A DNA stretch of 44,752 bases from an uncultured Saprospirales bacterium (GTDB taxonomy: Bacteria; Bacteroidota; Bacteroidia; Chitinophagales; JADIYW01): the NCBI GenBank assembly GCA_938008535.1, contig CALLKF010000065.1:1-44752 (forward strand), in the 5' to 3' direction. A program made the translations under genes and the position numbers. The notes below the pieces were generated by a model. It was not told the origin of the DNA. It worked only from the letters and a program-made list of their open reading frames with translations, and ran no database searches. This document shows positions 39,369-44,752 of the stretch, piece after piece (position 1 is the stretch's first letter; the number at the start of each line of letters is the position of its first letter).

Positions 39369-40457
39369 ATGCAACAAAATTTATCAGAAGAAGACATAAG
39401 AATAGTTGATATACTCGACTCATTTGGTGGATACATAAAGTATATGCTAAGGAAATGGTATATACTATTTATTGGTGTTGGTGGATTAACTTATTTAGGA
39501 TATTATTATGCAAAATCATCACCAGCTACATATATTGCTTACACTTCATTTAATTCAGTAGATTCAAGAGTGAGTGCTATGGGTGGCATGATGTCTATGA
39601 TGGGAATTTCTTTTGCAGGTGGTTCTTCTGCTGATGTCTTAACAGGTATTTTCTCTTCAAGAAATGTTTTCTTAAGTTCATTATTAAAGGATGTAGAATT
39701 TGATGGAAAAGAAACAAAGTTAGCTAATAATTACATGCGTGCTTTCAAATATGATGAAGGATTTAAAGAAGATCCAAAATTAAAAAATTTTAAATTTACT
39801 GCAAATACAATTGCAGAAATGAATGCTACTGAATTAGAAATTGCATCTATGTTATATGGCGATTTTTCTGATGGATTTTTTACTGCTGAATACGATATGC
39901 CAACAGGTTTAATTAAAGCAGAAATAGAAACACCAGATTATGAATTATCCAGAATGCTTGCAAAGACAATGTTAGAACAAACTGTTTTTTTCTATCAGAA
40001 AAAACAACTAGAAAATGCAAAGATATCATTAACAAATTCTAGTAAAAGACTAGATTCAATTACTGCTGAAATTTCTTCTCGTCAACGAATGATTGCTGAA
40101 TCTCAAGATCAAAATATTTTTAATAGAAAAAAAATAAACACAATTGATCAGCAAAAGATAATGCAAGAACTACAAACATTGAGCGTGATGTACAGTGATG
40201 CAACAAGTACTAAAGAATCATCTAAAGCTGGTTTTACACTTCAAAATAACTTAGTAAGAATTATCGATTCTCCTGAATATTCCACCTATACAAAACATAA
40301 AAGCAAGGTGCTCTATTCTATTATTGGTTTCGCGGTAAGCATAATTTTAGTAATTATTCCTTTAATTTTAAGCAAAGCAATTAAAGATGGTAGAGAAGAA
40401 AATAAGCAACGTGAAGCACTCCAAAAAGCTGCTAATAGTAAAGTTGAAATTGCCTAA
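39369..40457 (+). CDS. Wzz-like polysaccharide chain-length/co-polymerase protein
   Basis: A 362-residue inner-membrane protein of the polysaccharide co-polymerase family. An N-terminal helix (about 27-43, WYILFIGVGGLTYLGYYY) and a C-terminal helix (about 312-334, VLYSIIGFAVSIILVIIPLIL) flank a large periplasmic part with a long coiled coil (about 205-260, KISLTNSSKRLDSITAEISSRQRMIAE). The methionine/glycine stretch MGGMMSMMGISFAGGS near residue 72 is unusual. It lacks the cytosolic tyrosine kinase domain of Wzc. It partners the SLBB exporter just upstream. Its stop overlaps the stop of the convergent kinase gene by 4 bases. Confidence 0.88.
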   Translation: MQQNLSEEDIRIVDILDSFGGYIKYMLRKWYILFIGVGGLTYLGYYYAKSSPATYIAYTSFNSVDSRVSAMGGMMSMMGISFAGGSSADVLTGIFSSRNVFLSSLLKDVEFDGKETKLANNYMRAFKYDEGFKEDPKLKNFKFTANTIAEMNATELEIASMLYGDFSDGFFTAEYDMPTGLIKAEIETPDYELSRMLAKTMLEQTVFFYQKKQLENAKISLTNSSKRLDSITAEISSRQRMIAESQDQNIFNRKKINTIDQQKIMQELQTLSVMYSDATSTKESSKAGFTLQNNLVRIIDSPEYSTYTKHKSKVLYSIIGFAVSIILVIIPLILSKAIKDGREENKQREALQKAANSKVEIA

Positions 40458-41476
40458 ATTGTCCAGCTGGTTAAACCGATATTTGTTAGCGAATAAGGCA
40501 TCACTTTTCCACCTAAAGTATTAAGCGTTTCTATCAATTTATATTTATGAATGTATGGTGCGTAAAAAATCATAAAGCCACCACCACCAGCACCAGAAAT
40601 TTTTCCACCAGTAGCACCACAAGCCATTGCAGCATCATATATTTTATCGATTGATGCATTAGAAATTCCATCTGCCATTTGTTTTTTATGTAACCAGCCA
40701 TTATGTAAAATTTCACCAATGCTATCTATATTTCCTTTTAAAATGGCTTCTTTCATCAAAATAGATTGTTCTTTTAATTGATGCATCGCTTCAATGGATT
40801 TTTTATTTTTTGATGTAACATTTGATTGTTGTTGTTTAATAATTTCAGAAGAAAGTCGCGAAGTTTGTGTGTAAAACAACACTAAATTATGTTCTAATTC
40901 GTGTGCAAATTTTTCTTTAATGCGCAATGGATTTACTATTACTTTATCGTTTCCATAAAATTCCATATAGTTTACACCACCAAAAGTTGCAGCATACTGA
41001 TCTTGCTTGCCACCTTGCATTTGCAGGTCTTCGCGCTCAATAGAATACGCCAAATGCGCAATATCATACTCACCTAAAGGCAACTTCAACCACTCTACAA
41101 ACGCACCTAATATTGCTACCACTAAAGTTGACGAAGAACCTAAACCAGAACCAGCAGGTGCATCTACGTAAGTCGATAAATCAAATGATAATGGCTGCAA
41201 ATTAAATTCTTTTACGATTCTATTATACACACCTTTTGCCAAATCCAATTGTCCGTTGATTGGTAAATTCGATGCACTTTCAAATTCAATTTTTTCATTT
41301 CTATCAATTGCATGAATATTGATTTTATTAGATGTAGTTGGCAAAATAGTAGCATAAGCATACAACGATATAGTTGCGTTTAAAATGGCACCGCCATAAA
41401 TATCAGAATATGGTGAAACATCGGTGCCACCACCAGCCAAACCAATACGCAAAGGCGCTTTTGAGCGAATAATCAT
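40454..41476 (-). CDS. GHMP kinase, D-glycero-D-manno-heptose 7-phosphate kinase type
   Basis: A 340-residue sugar kinase of the HddA-like GHMP branch. Diagnostic segments are RSKAPLRIGLAGGGTDVSPYSDIYGGAILNATI at the N-terminus, the ATP-binding DAPAGSGLGSSSTLVVAILGAF (about 110-130) and GATGGKISGAGGGGFMIFYAP (about 285-306). Such kinases phosphorylate D-glycero-D-manno-heptose 7-phosphate at C1 in making GDP-heptose, or act on similar sugars such as fucose. It lies beside polysaccharide-export genes on the opposite strand and upstream of a GT4, consistent with surface glycan synthesis. Substrate is not proven by sequence. Confidence 0.88.
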   Translation of the reverse strand: MIIRSKAPLRIGLAGGGTDVSPYSDIYGGAILNATISLYAYATILPTTSNKINIHAIDRNEKIEFESASNLPINGQLDLAKGVYNRIVKEFNLQPLSFDLSTYVDAPAGSGLGSSSTLVVAILGAFVEWLKLPLGEYDIAHLAYSIEREDLQMQGGKQDQYAATFGGVNYMEFYGNDKVIVNPLRIKEKFAHELEHNLVLFYTQTSRLSSEIIKQQQSNVTSKNKKSIEAMHQLKEQSILMKEAILKGNIDSIGEILHNGWLHKKQMADGISNASIDKIYDAAMACGATGGKISGAGGGGFMIFYAPYIHKYKLIETLNTLGGKVMPYSLTNIGLTSWTI

Positions 41477-41537
41477 AAAACGAATTTACGATTTAGGATT
41501 TGAGATTTTCGGTTTTGAAAGAAATAAATTATACAGA

Positions 41538-41975
41538 CTACTGAAGTTTAAATGTAATTGGTAAGGTATAATATACTTTCACTGGTTTTCCTAATTGTGT
41601 ACCTGGTGTCCATTTGGGCATGGATTTAACTAATCGGATTGACTCTATATCTGCACCACCACCAACTCCATCTTTTAATATTACTGGTTCTTTTACTGAA
41701 CCATCAACATCAATATAAAATTTGACTATTACTTTTCCTTCAAATTTAAATTGTTTCGCATCGGCTGGATATTTAAGGTTCTTATTTAAATACGACATCA
41801 ATGCACCAATACCACCTGGATAAGAAGGCATCACTTCGGCTGGACCAATGTACTTTTTCTGTTTTGCAGTATCAGCAATAGATATTTTTGTAGTATCATT
41901 ATTTTTTGCAAATTTGTTTTTGGTAAAACAACAAATAAGACAAAGCAGCAATGTAATATGAATTATCTTTTTCAT
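41538..41975 (-). CDS. stand-alone exported TonB C-terminal domain protein
   Basis: A 145-residue protein: an N-terminal signal (MKKIIHITLLLCLICC) followed, after 30 polar residues, by a complete TonB C-terminal domain (about 47-145: EVMPSYPGGIGALMSYLNKN, GKVIVKFYIDVDGSVKEPVILKDGVGGG, MPKWTPGTQLGKPVKVYYTLPITFKL). It lacks the membrane-motor helix and the MDEIVFE motif, so it cannot work as a conventional energy transducer. The domain is closest to the TonB at 32230-33057. It lies 11 bases before the glycosyltransferase gene in genome order, so it is downstream of it and probably co-transcribed. Confidence 0.88.
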   Translation of the reverse strand: MKKIIHITLLLCLICCFTKNKFAKNNDTTKISIADTAKQKKYIGPAEVMPSYPGGIGALMSYLNKNLKYPADAKQFKFEGKVIVKFYIDVDGSVKEPVILKDGVGGGADIESIRLVKSMPKWTPGTQLGKPVKVYYTLPITFKLQ

Positions 41976-41986
41976 CTAAAAATTAT

Positions 41987-43117
41987 TTATCCAAAATTAT
42001 ACCAACTTTTTATTTTTTCAACCAATCCATTCCAGCTATATTTTTTCTTTTCTAATAAAATATTTTGTACAAATTCGGTTTCTTTTTTTTCTGTATAAAA
42101 TTTTGAAACAGCATCAGCAATACTTTTAGCGTTTGGTTCGCATACATAACCAACTATATTGTTCGGCACGGTTTCTGGCAAACCACCAACATTGGTAACA
42201 ATCATTGGTTTATTGAAATGATAGCATATTTGCGTGATACCACTTTGTGTTGCATGTTTGTAAGGTTGTACCACTAAATCACTTGCGCTGAAATAAGTAT
42301 TGACTTCATTATCTGGAATAAATTGATTGTAAATAAGTACATTATTTTCGATTCCATTTTCTTTTATAATCGTTTGATATTTTTCAATATCGCTATAAAA
42401 TTCACCGGCAATAATCAATTTTATATTTTCATTTTTAAGTTTAGTATTTGCCATCGCGTGCAACAATAAATCCAATCCTTTATATTCACGAATTAAGCCA
42501 AAAAACAAGATATAGCTGGTGTTTTCGTCTAATTGCAATTTATTTTTTGCTTGTTTTTTATCGATAACTTCACCAAAATTATCGTATACTGGATGTGGAT
42601 AATAAATAACTGGATGCACTTTATCTTTTGCTAAAATATCTTCTTCTACTTTTTTTGATAGTGCTAAATGTGCGTCGCAACTATTCAAAAAATAATTTGA
42701 TAAAACGCTATCACCAATTCTTTTTTCGTGTGGATTTAAATTATGTATGATAGAAATAATTTTGGTGTGCTTGTTTTTTTTTGCGATACGTGCAATCCTA
42801 CCTAAGCTTGGTCCAAGAAACGGAATCGAATAGGAAACTAAAATAATATCAAAATTTTGTTGTTGTAACTGCTTGCCAACGTTGCGCCAATTTAATGGAT
42901 TTACAGAATTTATATTGCGTGTAATGGTTAATGGAAATTGTAAAGGTGTTTCTGCATATTGTGTTTTTCCAGGAAAAATAAAATCTGGATACATCATCTT
43001 AAACGTGAACAAATGCACTTCATCATTGCTTTGTAAAAATTCATTAGCTAAACGTTCGCTAAAATTTGCGATGCCACCACGATAAGGAAATGCAGGACCA
43101 AGAATTGCGATTTTCAT
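41987..43117 (-). CDS. GT4 family glycosyltransferase
   Basis: A 376-residue retaining glycosyltransferase of the GT-B fold. Its N-terminal half begins KIAILGPAFPYRGGIANFSERLANEF, with the glycine-rich donor loop. The C-terminal half contains SYILFFGLIREYKGLDLLLHAMANTKL, IKLIIAGEFYSD, NQFIPDNEVNTYFSASDLVVQPYKHATQSGITQICYHFNKPMIVTNVGGLPE, the GT4 donor-binding block. No membrane helix is visible. It belongs to the surface-polysaccharide neighbourhood with the Wza/Wzz-like genes. Donor and acceptor cannot be deduced. Confidence 0.9.
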   Translation of the reverse strand: MKIAILGPAFPYRGGIANFSERLANEFLQSNDEVHLFTFKMMYPDFIFPGKTQYAETPLQFPLTITRNINSVNPLNWRNVGKQLQQQNFDIILVSYSIPFLGPSLGRIARIAKKNKHTKIISIIHNLNPHEKRIGDSVLSNYFLNSCDAHLALSKKVEEDILAKDKVHPVIYYPHPVYDNFGEVIDKKQAKNKLQLDENTSYILFFGLIREYKGLDLLLHAMANTKLKNENIKLIIAGEFYSDIEKYQTIIKENGIENNVLIYNQFIPDNEVNTYFSASDLVVQPYKHATQSGITQICYHFNKPMIVTNVGGLPETVPNNIVGYVCEPNAKSIADAVSKFYTEKKETEFVQNILLEKKKYSWNGLVEKIKSWYNFG

Positions 43118-43149
43118 CTTACTATAAAGATAAATTTAATAAGTTGATT

Positions 43150-44211
43150 TTATGCTAAAATAAACTCTACAATTTTATCGCCAACTTGTGATGTAGAAAA
43201 TTTTCCGTCATTAATATCTTCTGTTACAAAATTATTATTGATCGCTTTTTCAACAGCATCAACAATTGCTTTGCTTTCTTGCAACATGCCAAAACTATTT
43301 TCTAATAGCATAGCTGCAGACAAAATAGTTGCCATTGGATTCGCGATATTTTTTCCTGCAGCTTGTGGATACGAACCGTGAATTGGTTCGTACAATGCAT
43401 TTTTATCACCGATTGAAGCAGATGGTAAAATGCCTAAACTACCAGCAATTACAGATGCTTCATCAGAAATAATATCGCCAAATAAATTTTCTGTAAGTAT
43501 GACATCAAACTTTGTTGGCTTGGTAATTATTTCCATGGCTGCACTATCAATATAATTGCATTCCAACGTAATTTCAGGAAATTGTTTTGCATATTCTGTT
43601 ACAGTTTCTCGCCATAAGCGCGATGTAGCCAAGACGTTTGCTTTGTCTAATAATGTTACTTTTTGTTTTCTATTTTTTGCTAATTCAAAAGCCGTTTTTG
43701 TAATTCGTAAGATTTCATCTTTTGTATATACACAAGTATCGTAAGCAATAGTTTGGTCTTCGCTTCTGCCACGTGGTTTACCAAAATAAATACCTGAAAT
43801 TAGTTCGCGAACTACAATAAAATCAGCACCTTTTATTCTTTCGTTTTTTAAAGGTGATGCATCTAATAATGCGTCGTAACTTTTCACTGGACGAATGTTT
43901 GCAAATAAACCTAAACTGCTACGCATCTTCAATAAACCTTGCTCTGGACGTACTTTTGCAGTTGGATCGTTATCATATTTTGGATCGCCTATTGCACCGA
44001 ATAAAATGGCATCATTTTCTATGCAAATTTTATGTGTCTCATCAGGATATGGATTACCAGTCTTATCAATGGCTGCTGCACCAATGAGTGCGTAATTATA
44101 TTCAAATTGATGATTGAATTTTTGTTCAGTCGCTTTTAATACTTTAATAGCTTCTTGAATAATTTCTGGACCGATACCATCACCAGACAATACTGCAATT
44201 TTTTTGTTCAT
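43150..44211 (-). CDS. leuB: 3-isopropylmalate dehydrogenase
   Basis: LeuB oxidises and decarboxylates 3-isopropylmalate in leucine synthesis. The 353-residue protein shows VLSGDGIGPEIIQEAIKVL at the start, RPEQGLLKMRSSLGLFANIRPVK with the substrate arginines (about 95-117), VRELISGIYFGKPRG with the catalytic Tyr, TLLDKANVLATSRLWRETV with the catalytic Lys, the metal Asp region ENLFGDIISDEASVIAGSLGILPSASIGD and the NAD-binding YEPIHGSYPQAAGKNIANP near 270-290. Length is normal. Single gene here; leuA, leuC and leuD are not in the window. Confidence 0.97.
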   Translation of the reverse strand: MNKKIAVLSGDGIGPEIIQEAIKVLKATEQKFNHQFEYNYALIGAAAIDKTGNPYPDETHKICIENDAILFGAIGDPKYDNDPTAKVRPEQGLLKMRSSLGLFANIRPVKSYDALLDASPLKNERIKGADFIVVRELISGIYFGKPRGRSEDQTIAYDTCVYTKDEILRITKTAFELAKNRKQKVTLLDKANVLATSRLWRETVTEYAKQFPEITLECNYIDSAAMEIITKPTKFDVILTENLFGDIISDEASVIAGSLGILPSASIGDKNALYEPIHGSYPQAAGKNIANPMATILSAAMLLENSFGMLQESKAIVDAVEKAINNNFVTEDINDGKFSTSQVGDKIVEFILA

Positions 44212-44273
44212 GATTCAAAAATAAACAAGAATAAAGTAATAATTATTTCTATTGTATTATTAAATTTATATTG

Positions 44274-44752
44274 ATGCGTAAAAAAATGAAATTAAATTGG
44301 TGTCTATTAGTAATGATAATGATTATACAAAGTAATCGAAGTGATGCAAAATCAATAATGAATTCAGTAACTAACGAGCCAATAGAGTTAGAATTAAAAG
44401 AAAACTATTCAGAATATATTTTTGAATTTCCCCAAAAAGCAGAAAAATTAAAGTTAGAAAAAAATTGGAAACAATTAGCTGAAGAATTATATAATTTATC
44501 AGATTGTTTTTTTCAATTGAATCAATACGATGATTTAAAGTATATTATCAAAATTGCAAGTCCATTTGCGAAAAAGCATAATAAAGAAAGTTACTATAAA
44601 TTAAAAATAATTGAACAAAAGGTAATCAATGATTTTGGTGAGTATAAAAAATGTATTGCTAAATTAAAGTCATTGATACCAAAAGTAAAATCTACAAAAT
44701 TAGAGAATTCGATTTATTTACTTTTAGCAAATTCATATTATCAGTTAGACGA
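44274..44752 (+). CDS. exported TPR-like protein, 3' part cut by window edge
   Basis: An open frame from ATG 44274 (or the ATG at 44286, MKLNWCLLVMIMIIQS) runs to the end of the window with 159 codons. The product has a signal-like hydrophobic start and a helical, Lys/Glu/Leu-rich remainder with repeats of the type LEKNWKQLAEELYNLSDCFFQLNQYDDLKYIIKIA and KLENSIYLLLANSYYQL, which look like tetratricopeptide-type helix pairs. In Bacteroidota many sensor kinases and regulators start this way, so the full protein could be a TPR sensor. The domain assignment is tentative. Confidence 0.65.
   Translation, partial: MRKKMKLNWCLLVMIMIIQSNRSDAKSIMNSVTNEPIELELKENYSEYIFEFPQKAEKLKLEKNWKQLAEELYNLSDCFFQLNQYDDLKYIIKIASPFAKKHNKESYYKLKIIEQKVINDFGEYKKCIAKLKSLIPKVKSTKLENSIYLLLANSYYQLD

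Noticed and set aside
40454..40457. Frameshift or fusion between the Wzz-like gene and the kinase
   Set aside because: They are convergent; the 4-base overlap is just two stop codons sharing bases.

Overview
The window reads as a chromosome segment of a low-GC Bacteroidota bacterium, most likely a Chitinophagales/Saprospirales-type lineage. Evidence: TonB proteins with the N-terminal motif 'MDEIvFEqRNKsYGAFeLRQ', ExbB-ExbD-ExbD-TonB clusters, DUF4625-like and MbnP lipoproteins, very long SLBB exporters, an almost complete lack of Shine-Dalgarno sequences, and TAnnTTTG-type -7 boxes in front of several genes. Both edges cut genes: cysC at the left and a probable repeat-rich exported protein at the right.

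Layout. 1-6436 is core genome: cysC, lysA, a YafK/DpaA-like L,D-transpeptidase-fold protein, a small membrane protein, a POT peptide transporter, a flippase-like membrane protein, ruvC and a DUF3606 protein. 6437-7257 has no gene but holds an array of eleven 21-bp repeats and an orphaned tRNA terminator. 7258-13701 is a compact integrated element, about 6.4 kb, inserted in the 3' end of a tRNA with anticodon CAT. It carries a tyrosine integrase, two cargo genes with zinc-ribbon-like cysteines, a serine recombinase with a 13-bp palindromic site at its promoter, three small genes ending in a CRESS-like HUH Rep protein, and an excisionase-type HTH protein. It has matching 23-bp repeats near both ends and supplies a new terminator for the tRNA it occupies.

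13846-22529 is again housekeeping: HAD phosphatase, lysS, an EEP-family phosphatase/nuclease, two tandem rhomboid proteases, mutL and hflX, with a second, unrelated 21-bp tandem array (12 units) upstream of mutL. 22613-27885 is a periplasmic/outer-membrane locus built around an MbnP-like copper protein and an MbnH/MauG-like di-haem enzyme, with three small paralogous lipoproteins, a small membrane protein, a barrel-like protein starting with CDFCGC and a Cys-rich small protein. I infer that it handles copper. It contains a strikingly folded intergenic element (23124-23290). gltA follows.

29391-35143 holds two TonB energy-transduction modules (exbB-exbD-exbD-tonB and tonB-exbD) plus a PstS-like lipoprotein. 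The two modules share an 18-bp upstream motif, and one has interleaved, mutually exclusive inverted repeats in its leader. 35331-44752 carries mnmE, then a polysaccharide export pair (SLBB/Wza-like and Wzz-like), a heptose-kinase-type GHMP kinase, a stand-alone exported TonB C-terminal domain, a GT4 glycosyltransferase, leuB and a partial gene.

The strongest leads are the HUH-Rep/tRNA element, the MbnP/MbnH locus, the 23.1-23.3 kb cloverleaf and the shared leader motifs of the TonB units. All calls rest on reading the sequence and on remembered family motifs; no search was run.
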